Assembly: GCF_030272705.1 (NCBI RefSeq)
Contig: NZ_JARFYM010000021.1
Coordinates: forward strand, 1 to 64,000
Direction: 5' to 3'
DNA from: Rhizobium mayense
GTDB lineage: Bacteria; Pseudomonadota; Alphaproteobacteria; Rhizobiales; Rhizobiaceae
DNA: 64,000 bases
The position numbers and the translations under genes are program-made. The notes beneath the pieces are model-generated. The model was not told the DNA's origin, searched no databases, and worked only from the letters and a program-made list of their open reading frames with translations. This document shows positions 53,201 to 61,069 of this stretch, in pieces; position 1 is the first letter of the stretch, and each line of letters opens with the position of its first letter.

Positions 53201-53823
53201 TGTGCATCTACGGCATGGAGGGACCCGGGGGTTATCAGCTCTTCGGTCGCACTATCCAGATGTGGAACACGTGGCGGCAGACCGCCGTGTTCGGCAAGGA
53301 CAAGCCATGGCTGCTCGATTTCTTCGATCAGGTGCGCTTCTTTCCAGTCAGCCATGCAGAACTGACCGAGGCACGCGCCGCCTTTCCGCACGGCGGCTAT
53401 CCCATCCGTATCGACGAAGGGGAGTTTTCCTATGCCGGCTATGAGGCGGAGCTTGCCCGCAACGCCGCAAGCATCGGCGCTTTCAAGGCAAGCCAGCAGG
53501 CCGCCTTCGAAGCGGAGCGTCAGCGGTGGAAGGCCGAGGGTCTCGACAGTTTCGTGGTCGATGAAGGGAGCGGCCCCGGGCTCGGCGGCGACATTCCCGA
53601 GGGCTGCTTCGGCATCGAGAGCGCGGTTCCCGGCAGTGTCTGGAAAGTGCTCGTCGAGAACGGCCAGAGGGTGGAAGCAGGAGAAACGCTCGCCATTATT
53701 GAATCCATGAAGATGGAAATCACCGTTACCACCCACGCGCCGGGTCGCGTCCGCGATCTGCGCGCAGGGCCGGGTCGCAATATCAAGGCCGGCGATGTGC
53801 TGGTTATTCTGGAGGACGCCTGA
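50287..53823 (+). CDS. guanidine (urea-type) carboxylase, biotin-dependent
   Basis: 1178 residues from ATG 50287 with GGAGG 12 bases upstream. Domains in order: biotin carboxylase (KKVLIANRGEIAVRIVKT, KSTAGGGGIGMQ, FLEVNTRLQVEHPVTE) to about residue 450; KipA/KipI-like carboxyltransferase (GLWHVGVPPSGPMDERSFRHANRLVGN onward); urea-carboxylase-specific region; and the biotinyl domain with Lys1142 in IESMKMEI. Classical annotation is urea carboxylase. With a guanidine-I riboswitch, the CgdAB-type pair and no separate allophanate domain, the carboxylase more likely makes carboxyguanidine from guanidine, bicarbonate and ATP. Overlap-level spacing to both neighbours. Confidence 0.9.
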   Translation: MFKKVLIANRGEIAVRIVKTLRKMGIASVAVYSDADRFAKATLFADEAVRLGPAPASESYLNIEAVVAACKATGAEAVHPGYGFLSENIGFAERLKAEGIAFIGPKPENIADFGLKHTARELAKRSGVALLPGSDLLGSVEDALAASETVGYPVMLKSTAGGGGIGMQLCSDTTALKAAFETVQRTAKASFGDARVYLERFVAKARHVEVQIFGDGQGRVIALGERDCSLQRRNQKVIEETPAPGLSDAARQRLHAAAIALGQQVRYESAGTVEFIYDAVREEFYFLEVNTRLQVEHPVTETVFGVDLVEWMIRQAAGEDVLTGNENLMPKGAAIEARVYAEMPHADFRPSAGLLTEVVFPETARVDSWIETGTEVTPFYDPMLAKVIVSGTDRANAIANLCAALAETSISGIETNLDYLKAIAACDLFGSGDVVTTALKDFVFVPDVVEVIAPGAQSSLQELPGRLGLWHVGVPPSGPMDERSFRHANRLVGNHDHTAALELTVSGPVLKFFSDLTVALSGADMPMKLDDEPVPHDTVIAVKAGQTLSVGAIRGPGQRAYLAVSGGFNAPVVLGSRATFGLGQFGGNASGTLRAGHVLRLARAPRADVKPASEPAELSRQWSVGVLYGPHGAPDFFLEEDIETLFATEYEVHFNSARTGVRLIGPAPKWARTDGGEAGLHPSNLHDNAYAIGAIDFTGDMPIILGPDGPSLGGFVCPAVIAADEQWKMGQFKPGDRIRFHAVARSEDPVAGPAVKRIGEDAGSPIVGKRKDREVSVVYRRQGDNNLLVEYGSMQLDVGLRLRAHLLMEAVKEAKLPGLIDLTPGIRSLQIHYDGSSFARSRLLGMLSDIEDGMPSVHSVKVPSRTVWLPLSWNDPDAELAMRKYQELVRPNAPWCPDNIEFIRRINGLADEEAVKQTIFDASYLVMGLGDVYLGAPVATPLDPRHRLVTTKYNPARTWTPENAVGIGGAYMCIYGMEGPGGYQLFGRTIQMWNTWRQTAVFGKDKPWLLDFFDQVRFFPVSHAELTEARAAFPHGGYPIRIDEGEFSYAGYEAELARNAASIGAFKASQQAAFEAERQRWKAEGLDSFVVDEGSGPGLGGDIPEGCFGIESAVPGSVWKVLVENGQRVEAGETLAIIESMKMEITVTTHAPGRVRDLRAGPGRNIKAGDVLVILEDA

Positions 53824-55625
53824 TGTTTCCCGCTTTTCTTGATCTTTCCTCTTTGAAGGCCGCCTACGCCAGCGGGCTTTCGCCGCTCGACCTGGTGGAT
53901 GAGGTGCTTGCGCGCATCGCGGCCTCAGACGACCCGGCGATCTTCATTACCAAAACCCCAGCCGACGATCTGAGGGCCGCTGCGCTTGATCTTCTTGCCC
54001 GTGCGCCGGAGGCAAACAGTCTTCCGCTCTGGGGCGTGCCTTTCGCGGTCAAGGACAATATCGACGTCGCCGGTCTGCCGACCACGGCTGCCTGCCCCGC
54101 CTTCGCCTACCGGCCGGAAAGGGACGCGACCGTCGTCGCCCGACTGAAAGCAGCCGGCGCGCTCGTCATCGGCAAGACCAATCTCGACCAATTTGCCACC
54201 GGCCTCAACGGTACGCGTTCACCCCACGGCGCACCGCGGTCGGTGTTCGACAAGGATTATGTCTCGGGCGGCTCCTCGTCTGGTTCGGCAGTTTCGGTCG
54301 CATCCGGTCTCGCAAGTTTCGCCCTTGGAACGGATACAGCCGGTTCGGGCCGCGTCCCCGCGGCGTTCAACAATCTCGTCGGCATCAAGCCGACACCTGG
54401 ACTGGTGCCCAATGTCGGCGTCGTGCCGGCCTGCCGCTCGATTGATGTCGTCACGGTTTTCGCCGGGACGGTGGGCGATGGCGTTGCGGTCCGCAAGGTG
54501 ATCGACGGTTACGATGCGGCCGATCCATTCTCGAAGAAGGCGTATCCGGTCCGCCTGCCGGCTTCGGGCCTTCGCATCGGCGTTCTGGCCGGCACGGAGC
54601 GCGAGTTCTACGGCAACGCGGCGTATGAAGCGCTCTACGATGCCGCTATCGAACGGGCAAAGGCGCTTGGCGCCGAGATCGTGGCCTTCGATTACGGTCC
54701 GTTCCGAGAGGCAGCAGAACTTCTCTATAACGGCCCTTGGGTTGCTGAACGCTTGGCGGCCGTGAAGGATTTCATCGTCTCGAACCCGGCGGATTTCGAC
54801 CCGACCGTTCGCACCATCATTTCCGGCGCCGCGAAATATAGCGCCGTTGACGCCTTCGAAGGGCTGTACAAGCTGGAAGCGCTGCGCCAGAAGACGCTCG
54901 TCGAATGGGAGAAGCTCGACGTGCTTATGCTGCCGACCTCGCCTACCACCTGTACGGTTGAGGCGATGCTGGCAGACCCCATCGCCAGGAACGGCCATTT
55001 CGGCCGCTATACCAACTTCGCCAACCTGTTCGGCTATGCGGCAATTGCCATTCCCGCCGGCTTCGACGCAGAAGGACACCTGCCGGCTGGCGTAACACTT
55101 TTCGGCCCGGCCTTTTCCGACGATGCGCTTGCCGCGTTTGCGGACGCCCTGCACCGGGCGCTCGCGAGAGGAATGGGCAGGGATCGCCATGCTGGCTTAC
55201 CGGAACCCTCGCGAATATCCGCCGACGACGATGGACTTGTTCCCATCGTCGTGGTTGGCGCACACCTCACCGGGATGCCGCTCAACCACGAGCTGACGCG
55301 CGCAGGCGGCAAATTTGTCAAAGCATGCCGTACGGCTGGCGACTACCGGCTCTTCGTACTCCCGAACGCTTCTCCGCCCAAACCGGGCCTCATCCGTTCG
55401 CCCGGACTCGATGGTCGCGGTCTCGCTGTCGAGGTATGGAAGTTGCCGCCCGGCGCTTTCGGGCGTTTCGTGCAAAACATTCCAGCGCCTTTGGGAATAG
55501 GAAAGGTGGTGCTCGACGACGGCAGCCAGATTTCGGGCTTCCTATGCGAACCATATGCACTTGAAGGTGCGCTTGAGATCACTGAACTCGGCGGCTGGCA
55601 AGCTTACATTCAAGGCAGGAGATAA
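53823..55625 (+). CDS. atzF: allophanate hydrolase
   Basis: 600 residues; ATG overlaps the carboxylase stop (TGATG). Amidase-signature core: LWGVPFAVKDNIDVAGLPTTAACPAFAY (catalytic Lys), GKTNLDQFATGLNGTRSPHGAP, and DYVSGGSSSGSAVSVASGLASFALGTDTAGSGRVPAAFNNLVGIKPT (Ser-cisSer). The C-terminal AtzF domain (VVGAHLTGMPLNHELTRAGGKFVKACRTAGDYRLF) is complete. Hydrolyses allophanate to two ammonia and two CO2, the last step of guanidine assimilation. Last gene of the operon. Confidence 0.93.
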   Translation: MFPAFLDLSSLKAAYASGLSPLDLVDEVLARIAASDDPAIFITKTPADDLRAAALDLLARAPEANSLPLWGVPFAVKDNIDVAGLPTTAACPAFAYRPERDATVVARLKAAGALVIGKTNLDQFATGLNGTRSPHGAPRSVFDKDYVSGGSSSGSAVSVASGLASFALGTDTAGSGRVPAAFNNLVGIKPTPGLVPNVGVVPACRSIDVVTVFAGTVGDGVAVRKVIDGYDAADPFSKKAYPVRLPASGLRIGVLAGTEREFYGNAAYEALYDAAIERAKALGAEIVAFDYGPFREAAELLYNGPWVAERLAAVKDFIVSNPADFDPTVRTIISGAAKYSAVDAFEGLYKLEALRQKTLVEWEKLDVLMLPTSPTTCTVEAMLADPIARNGHFGRYTNFANLFGYAAIAIPAGFDAEGHLPAGVTLFGPAFSDDALAAFADALHRALARGMGRDRHAGLPEPSRISADDDGLVPIVVVGAHLTGMPLNHELTRAGGKFVKACRTAGDYRLFVLPNASPPKPGLIRSPGLDGRGLAVEVWKLPPGAFGRFVQNIPAPLGIGKVVLDDGSQISGFLCEPYALEGALEITELGGWQAYIQGRR

Positions 55626-55628
55626 AGC

Positions 55629-55889
55629 TTATACGGGTTGATCCGCGATCGTGACCGCGTGGGCAAGATCGAAGACAATGTTCGTTCGCCGGCTATGAAT
55701 AACCCCAAATCGATCGGTATATCGTCCTGTCACCACGCCGTGTTCTTGCGACAAGTCGGTGAGGCAAGCGTGAGTGGATCATGTATCGTGTGCGATTGGT
55801 ATCTGCGCCGCGTTGAACGTTGGCATTGTAGGCGCGTGATTTCTCCAGGCGCCTCTCCGTGACGGTTTGTGAAATCCGGCCCAGTTCAT
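55629..55889 (-). pseudogene. unidentified 87-codon frame with an internal TGA
   Basis: From ATG 55889 the frame encodes 36 residues (MNWAGFHKPSRRGAWRNHAP...), meets TGA at 55779-55781, and continues 49 residues (HACLTDLSQEHGVVTGRYTD then RFGVIHSRRTNIVFDLAHAV) to TAA at 55629-55631. The second part looks like genuine protein. Family unknown, no ribosome site. I take it as a decayed gene between the guanidine and biotin modules. Confidence 0.3.
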
Positions 55890-55902
55890 CTGAAATCAGC
55901 TC

Positions 55903-55930
55903 TTGCAAAATTATCGATAAAAATTACTGT
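55903..55930 (+). promoter_or_regulatory. bio operon promoter overlapping a BioR box
   Basis: TTGCAA (55903-55908) and TACTGT (55925-55930), 16-base spacing, form a plausible promoter. The spacer holds TTATCGATAA at 55911-55920, a perfect palindrome fitting the alphaproteobacterial BioR box TTATMKATAA. BioR, a GntR-family repressor, would block polymerase here when biotin is plentiful. bioR itself is not in the window. Confidence 0.7.
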
Positions 55931-55962
55931 CTATCGACAATCATACCTTGAGGGCGACCAAA

Positions 55963-56955
55963 GTGGAACAGATAACCAAAATTTCAGAGTGCTTGACGGC
56001 TTTTGCACACAGCATCACCTTGAGCGAAGCCAAAATTATCTATAATTTACCATTCAACGACCTACTCTTCCGGGCTCAAAACATCCATCGCGCGCATTTT
56101 GACCCCAACGCCGTGCAGATGAGCCGACTTCTATCGATCAAAACAGGCGGATGTGCAGAGGATTGCGGGTACTGCAGCCAATCCGCTCATTATCCGACCG
56201 GGCTGAAGGCCTCGAAGCTGATGGAAGTCGAACGAGTTGTCACCGAGGCTCGCAAAGCCAAGGATGCAGGCGCGACCCGCTACTGCATGGGAGCGGCTTG
56301 GCGCAGCCCGAAGGACCGCGATATGGACACGCTGGTCGCCATGGTCGAAGGGGTGAAGGCGCTCGGGATGGAAACCTGCATGACGCTCGGCATGCTGACC
56401 GAGACTCAGGCCTGCGACCTCGCGGAGGCTGGCCTCGACTACTACAACCACAACATCGACACCTCCGAGCGCTTCTATTCCGAAATCATCACCACACGAA
56501 GCTTCGCGGATCGGCTCGATACGCTGGAAACTGTGCGCATGGCCGGCATCAAGGTGTGTGCCGGCGGAATCCTGGGCATGGGCGAGACGGTCGAGGACCG
56601 GATCTCGATGCTGCTGACCCTGGCCAGCCTGCCCGTGCCACCGGAAAGCGTACCGATCAACCAGCTCATCCCCATTCCCGGTTCGAAGCTGGCGGACGCA
56701 ACACCTGTCGATCCGATCGACTTCGTCCGCACGATCGCACTGGCACGCATCCTGATGCCGACCTCATATCTGCGCCTTTCGGCTGGACGCACCGAGATGA
56801 GCGACGAGATGCAGGCGCTCTGTTTCTTCGCGGGCGCCAACTCCATCTTCGTCGGTGACACGCTGCTGACGGCAGACAATCCCGGCGAGGATCATGATAT
56901 AACGCTCTTCCGCCGCCTCGGCCTTTCTCCCATGCGGCTGGAGCCGGCGGTGTGA
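55963..56955 (+). CDS. bioB: biotin synthase
   Basis: Radical-SAM enzyme inserting sulfur into dethiobiotin. 330 residues from GTG 55963, chosen because GAGG lies 9 bases upstream; a TTG at 55948 has no SD. LSIKTGGCAEDCGYCSQSAHY carries the CxxxCxxC 4Fe-4S motif. Also YCMGAAWRSPKDRDMD, YYNHNIDTSERFYSEI, KVCAGGILGMGE, SVPINQLIPIPGSKL and RLSAGRTEMSDEMQALCFFAGANSIFVGDTLLT are all conserved. The first 30 residues are A+T-rich and unlike the rest of the gene. Stop overlaps the bioF start. First gene of bioBFDAZ. Confidence 0.96.
   Translation: MEQITKISECLTAFAHSITLSEAKIIYNLPFNDLLFRAQNIHRAHFDPNAVQMSRLLSIKTGGCAEDCGYCSQSAHYPTGLKASKLMEVERVVTEARKAKDAGATRYCMGAAWRSPKDRDMDTLVAMVEGVKALGMETCMTLGMLTETQACDLAEAGLDYYNHNIDTSERFYSEIITTRSFADRLDTLETVRMAGIKVCAGGILGMGETVEDRISMLLTLASLPVPPESVPINQLIPIPGSKLADATPVDPIDFVRTIALARILMPTSYLRLSAGRTEMSDEMQALCFFAGANSIFVGDTLLTADNPGEDHDITLFRRLGLSPMRLEPAV
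56036..56045. promoter_or_regulatory. second BioR-type box, inside bioB
   Basis: TTATCTATAA, an exact match to the BioR consensus TTATMKATAA, lies in codons for Lys-Ile-Ile-Tyr-Asn of bioB, 125 bases (centre to centre) from the promoter box. It could permit looping or roadblock repression, or be chance in an A+T-rich patch. Confidence 0.5.
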
Positions 56956-58094
56956 CGACCATGCTTTCGGACTATAGCGCCACACTTGAGGGCTTGCGGC
57001 GCAAGGCGAGGCTGCGCAGCCTTGCGCCGCAGCGTGGCGTGGACTTTACCTCCAACGATTTTCTCGCTCTTGCCGGCGCGCCACGCCTCAAGGCGGCAAT
57101 CATGGCGGCGATGGAGAGGGGCGTTCCGGCGGGCGCCGGCGGCTCGCGCTTGCTGCGCGGCAATCATCCCGAACACGAGGCATTGGAGGCGGAAGCCGCT
57201 GAGTTTTTCGGCGTGGATCGAGTGCTCTATTTCGGCAGCGGCTATGCTGCCAATTCAGCACTTTTCTCGACCTTGCCGCGGCGCGAAGATCTGATCGTGC
57301 ACGACGCGCTCATCCATGCTAGCGCGCATGAGGGCATTGCGGCCAGCAAGGCGGCGGCCGTCGGCATCGCCCACAACGACGCCAACGCCTTTGATGAGGC
57401 GATCCGAAGCTGGCGCAGGAACGGCGGCAGAGGTCGCCCCTGGATTGCGGTCGAGAGCCTTTATTCCATGGACGGCGACAAAGCGCCGCTCGCCCAGCTT
57501 GCCGAAATTGCGAACGGCCACGAGGGCTTTCTGGTGATCGACGAGGCCCATGCCACCGGCGTTTTCGGCACGGGCGGCAGAGGGCTGGCAGCGGGATTGG
57601 AGGGGCGCGAAAACGTGCTTGCCCTGCATACCTGCGGCAAGGCACTCGGCGTGTCGGGTGCGTTGCTCGCAGTACCGGGCGTACTCGCCGATTATCTCGT
57701 CAACCGCGCCCGCGCCTTCATCTATTCCACTGCGCCGTCGCCTCTTATGGCGGCAGGCGTGCGCGAGGCCCTGCGCATGGTGGATGACGAACCTGAGCGC
57801 CGCGAGGCCCTGGAAGGTCTGGTCGCCTTTGTCGGCGGCGGATTGAAAAGCCGATTCGGCATGGAGCCGAGCGGGTCGCAGATCCAGCCGGTTGTCATCG
57901 GCGACAACGCGCGCGCGGTACGAATTGCCGAAACTCTTCAGGCGCAAGGTTTCGATATCCGTGCGATCCGCCCACCAACCGTGCCGGAGGGCACCGCGCG
58001 CTTGCGGCTGTCGATCACGCTCAACGTCGATTCGGAGCAGATTGCGCACATGCTGGATTGTCTGGCCGCTGCCATGGAGGAACACAGGAAATGA
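56952..58094 (+). CDS. bioF: 8-amino-7-oxononanoate synthase
   Basis: PLP enzyme condensing pimeloyl thioester with alanine. 380 residues from GTG 56952 (overlaps bioB stop; ATG 56961 also possible). Motifs: DFTSNDFLALAG, GAGGSRLLRGNHPEHEALEAEAAEFFG, ALIHASAHEG, IAVESLYSMDGDKAPL, LVIDEAHATGVFGTGGRG (PLP Asp) and TCGKALGVSGA (PLP Lys). Slightly shorter N-terminus than E. coli BioF. Overlaps bioD by four bases. Confidence 0.95.
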   Translation: MTTMLSDYSATLEGLRRKARLRSLAPQRGVDFTSNDFLALAGAPRLKAAIMAAMERGVPAGAGGSRLLRGNHPEHEALEAEAAEFFGVDRVLYFGSGYAANSALFSTLPRREDLIVHDALIHASAHEGIAASKAAAVGIAHNDANAFDEAIRSWRRNGGRGRPWIAVESLYSMDGDKAPLAQLAEIANGHEGFLVIDEAHATGVFGTGGRGLAAGLEGRENVLALHTCGKALGVSGALLAVPGVLADYLVNRARAFIYSTAPSPLMAAGVREALRMVDDEPERREALEGLVAFVGGGLKSRFGMEPSGSQIQPVVIGDNARAVRIAETLQAQGFDIRAIRPPTVPEGTARLRLSITLNVDSEQIAHMLDCLAAAMEEHRK

Positions 58095-58729
58095 CTGTCC
58101 GTTTCGTGGTAACCGGCACCGATACCGGCATCGGCAAAACCGTGTTTGCCGCGGCGCTGACGGGCGCACTCAACGCACGATACTGGAAGCCGGTGCAATC
58201 CGGACTGGAAGATGAGACGGACAGCGACATAGTCGCTCGCCTGAGCAAGCTGCCGGCTGAGCATATCCTGCCGGAAGCCTATCGCCTTTCCGCCCCGGTC
58301 TCGCCGCATCTTTCGGCGCGGCTCGATGGCGTGGAAATCGACCCGGCCCGGCTTGCGCCGCCGACCTGCGCTGGTCCGCTGGTCATCGAGGGGGCTGGCG
58401 GCCTGATGGTCCCTCTCACGAAAAACATGGTCTTTGCCGATGTGTTCGCCCGGTGGCGTATTCCCGTCATTCTCTGTGCCCGAACTTCGCTCGGCACCAT
58501 CAATCACACGCTGCTGTCCATCGAAGCATTACGCAGCCGCGACATTCCCATTTGCGGTGTCGCTTTCATCGGGCCGGAAAATGCCGACACCCAAGCGACC
58601 ATCGAGGCCATCGGGCAAGTGACAGTGTTGGGACGGCTGCCTCTTTTGGAAAACCTGACGTGTGAAATCTTGCGTCGCGCCTTCCGCGAGAACTTCGACA
58701 CGGCATCCCTGATGGAGACACGCGCGTGA
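58091..58729 (+). CDS. bioD: dethiobiotin synthase
   Basis: ATP-dependent ureido-ring closure of DAPA. 212 residues from ATG 58091, overlapping the bioF stop. P-loop TGTDTGIGKTVFAAAL, YWKPVQSGLEDETDSD (substrate Lys), VIEGAGGLMVPL, and ILCARTSLGTINHTLLSIEALRSRDI are conserved. Overlaps bioA by four bases. Normal length. Confidence 0.95.
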   Translation: MTVRFVVTGTDTGIGKTVFAAALTGALNARYWKPVQSGLEDETDSDIVARLSKLPAEHILPEAYRLSAPVSPHLSARLDGVEIDPARLAPPTCAGPLVIEGAGGLMVPLTKNMVFADVFARWRIPVILCARTSLGTINHTLLSIEALRSRDIPICGVAFIGPENADTQATIEAIGQVTVLGRLPLLENLTCEILRRAFRENFDTASLMETRA

Positions 58730-59997
58730 CCCCCTCTCCCGTCTGGCACCCCTTCACACAACATGCCCTCGAAGCGCCGATGAAGCGCATCGTCGCGACC
58801 GAAGGGGCATATCTGTTCGATGAGGACGGCAATCGCTTCCTCGATGCAATCTCGTCATGGTGGGTGATCACCCATGGCCATCGTCATCCCGGCATCATGG
58901 CAGCAATCCGCGAAGCGACGGAGGCTTACGACCAGATCATCTTCGCCGAATTTACCCATGAACCGGCAGAAGTCCTCGCCGAACGGCTGCTCGCCTTCGC
59001 ATCCTCAGGATTGAAACACGTCTTCTATTCGGACAGCGGATCGACGGCCGTAGAGGTGGCCATCAAGATGGCGCTCGGCACTTTCCACAATCGCGGCATC
59101 GCGCGTGATCGCATCGTCGTGATGGAACACGGCTATCATGGCGACACGATCGGCACGATGTCGGCGGGGGAGCGCGGCGTGTTCAACGCGCCCTTCGAGC
59201 CGCTGCTCTTCGGCGTCGACCGCCTTCCCTTTCCCGAACCCGGTCGGGAGCAAGAAACGCTCGATGCGTTCGAACACATTTGTCGCAAAGGAAAGGTCGC
59301 CGCCATCCTGATTGAACCACTGGTGCTCGGCGCGGGCGGCATGAAATTTTACGCAAGCACCGTCCTCTCCGCTTTGAAGGAAATCGCCGGCCGACACGGC
59401 TGCCTGTTCATTGCCGATGAGGTCATGACCGGCTGGGGCCGCACCGGGACGCGCTTTGCTTGCGAACAGGCAGGCGTGGCGCCCGATATCCTCTGCAGCT
59501 CGAAGGGCCTGACCGCGGGTGCCCTGCCACTGGCGGCAACCCTTTGCACAAGCGAGATTTATGAAGCCCATCTGTCTCGCGACCGGCGCAAGACCTTTTT
59601 CCATTCGAGTTCCTACACCGCCAACGCAATCGCCTGTGCAGCGGCTGTTGCCAACCTGCAGATCTGGCACGATGAGCCGGTCGAGGCCCGGATTGGCGAG
59701 CTAACGGCACAGCACGCCCTGCATCTACGGCGCTTCGAAGAAGACACCAGATTTCTAAACGTCAGGCAATGCGGGACGATCGCCGCCCTCGATCTCGCGG
59801 TCCCCTCCGGCGGCTACCTCGCCGAAGCTGGACCGCGCATGCGCCGGCTGTTTCGCGAACGCGGGCTGCTTCTGCGCCCACTCGGAAACGTCATCTACTT
59901 GATGCCGCCCTATTGCACGAGCGCCGGGGATATCGCGGCCGCCTATGACGCGATCGACGAAGTCGCCTCGCTCGTTCTGGAGGAGACTGCATCTTGA
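58726..59997 (+). CDS. bioA: adenosylmethionine-8-amino-7-oxononanoate aminotransferase
   Basis: PLP transaminase using SAM as amino donor to make DAPA. 423 residues from GTG 58726. Motifs: VWHPFTQHALE, ISSWWVITHGHRHP (Trp-Trp BioA signature), YSDSGSTAVEVAIKMAL, EHGYHGDTIGTMS, IEPLVLGAGGM, FIADEVMTGWGRTG, and catalytic Lys in LCSSKGLTAGALPLA. Order bioB-F-D-A-Z with overlapping genes is the usual rhizobial operon. Stop overlaps the bioZ start. Confidence 0.95.
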   Translation: MTPSPVWHPFTQHALEAPMKRIVATEGAYLFDEDGNRFLDAISSWWVITHGHRHPGIMAAIREATEAYDQIIFAEFTHEPAEVLAERLLAFASSGLKHVFYSDSGSTAVEVAIKMALGTFHNRGIARDRIVVMEHGYHGDTIGTMSAGERGVFNAPFEPLLFGVDRLPFPEPGREQETLDAFEHICRKGKVAAILIEPLVLGAGGMKFYASTVLSALKEIAGRHGCLFIADEVMTGWGRTGTRFACEQAGVAPDILCSSKGLTAGALPLAATLCTSEIYEAHLSRDRRKTFFHSSSYTANAIACAAAVANLQIWHDEPVEARIGELTAQHALHLRRFEEDTRFLNVRQCGTIAALDLAVPSGGYLAEAGPRMRRLFRERGLLLRPLGNVIYLMPPYCTSAGDIAAAYDAIDEVASLVLEETAS

Positions 59998-60980
59998 TGC
60001 CCCTGTCGTCTCGCCTCGCGGGATTCGGTCATGCCGTTCCATCCCGCATCGTCCACAACCTGGAAATCGAAAGCCGGCTCGGTGTCGAGGCTGGCTGGAT
60101 CGAAAGGCGCACCGGCATCCGATCCCGTCACTGGGCAACCGGAGGGGATACATTGAGCGGTCTTGCAGCCAAGGCCGGAGAAATGGCTCTTGAGGATGCC
60201 GGGATTGCGCCGGGCGAGATCGCCATGACCTTGCTTGCCACCTCCACGCCGGATCATCTCTTGCCGCCCTCGGCGCCGCTTCTGGCGCACAAGTTAGGAC
60301 TGCAAAATTCCGGAGCTATCGATCTTGCCGGCGCTTGCTCCGGCTTCCTCTATGCGCTGACGCTGGCGGACGGTTTCGTGCGCGCGCATGGACGGGCGGT
60401 GCTTGTCGTCGCGGCCAATATTCTGAGCCGCCGCATCAACCCTAGAGAACGTGCCAGCGCCGTTCTGTTTGCCGACGGCGCCGGCGCGGTCGTGCTTGCC
60501 CCTTGCCGAAGCGAGCAAAGTGGCCTCAGGGCAGCCGTCCTGGCTTCGGATGGAAGCGGCTACGATCTGATTACCATCCCGTCCGGTGGCAGTAACCAGC
60601 CGTTTTCTCCAGAGACGCCGGCGGATCAGGTGCTGATGACGATGCCTGATGGGCGCGAGGTCTTCTCGCGCGCTGTCGATCTGATGACACGCACCTCGCG
60701 CCAGGCGATAGATGAGGCGCTTCTGACGATCTCCGCCATTGATCGTTTCGTTCCGCACCAGGCCAACCTGCGTCTTTGCGACGCCGTTCGCCACAATCTC
60801 GAACTGGAGGAAAGCAAGCTTGTCAGCACGATTGCGGAATTCGGCAACTCTTCAGCCGCGACCATTCCGTTGTCCCTTTCCGTCGAAAATCGCCTGAAAC
60901 CGTTCAAGCGGGGAGAACACCTTCTCATGACCGCGGCCGGTGCAGGCATGGCGGGCGGCGCCGTCATCTTTGCTGTATGA
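59997..60980 (+). CDS. bioZ: 3-oxopimeloyl-ACP synthase BioZ (FabH-like)
   Basis: 327 residues from ATG 59997; a TTG one codon earlier is in frame. Ketoacyl-ACP synthase III fold with the Cys-His-Asn triad: LAGACSGFLYAL, VPHQANLRL, FGNSSAATIPLSL. WIERRTGIRSRHWA is the KAS III N-terminal motif. In alphaproteobacteria lacking BioC/BioH, BioZ condenses glutaryl-CoA with malonyl-ACP to start the pimelate moiety. Absence of bioC/bioH beside it fits that route. The sequence right after its stop is a truncated foreign gene. Confidence 0.92.
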   Translation: MPLSSRLAGFGHAVPSRIVHNLEIESRLGVEAGWIERRTGIRSRHWATGGDTLSGLAAKAGEMALEDAGIAPGEIAMTLLATSTPDHLLPPSAPLLAHKLGLQNSGAIDLAGACSGFLYALTLADGFVRAHGRAVLVVAANILSRRINPRERASAVLFADGAGAVVLAPCRSEQSGLRAAVLASDGSGYDLITIPSGGSNQPFSPETPADQVLMTMPDGREVFSRAVDLMTRTSRQAIDEALLTISAIDRFVPHQANLRLCDAVRHNLELEESKLVSTIAEFGNSSAATIPLSLSVENRLKPFKRGEHLLMTAAGAGMAGGAVIFAV

Positions 60981-61069
60981 ACAGACGCGGTGGCGCCGAA
61001 AGCCATTAAAGTCAGGAAATAGTTTAGTCTGGTCAACCGACCGCGAAATTTGAACAACACGTCGATCAT
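60981..61069 (-). pseudogene. 5' end of a DUF805-like membrane protein gene, cut at bioZ
   Basis: A strong SD (GGAGG, 61074-61079 region) precedes ATG 61069, which starts MIDVLFKFRGRLTRLNYFLT then LMAFGAT. FxFRGRLTRxNYFxxL is the DUF805 N-terminal signature. After about 27 residues the frame runs into antisense bioZ and the homology ends. The rest of the gene is missing, so the bio block seems to have been joined here by recombination. Confidence 0.55.

Noticed and set aside
52333..53736. A 467-codon frame antisense to the carboxylase
   Set aside because: Shadow frame with no domain and no ribosome site.
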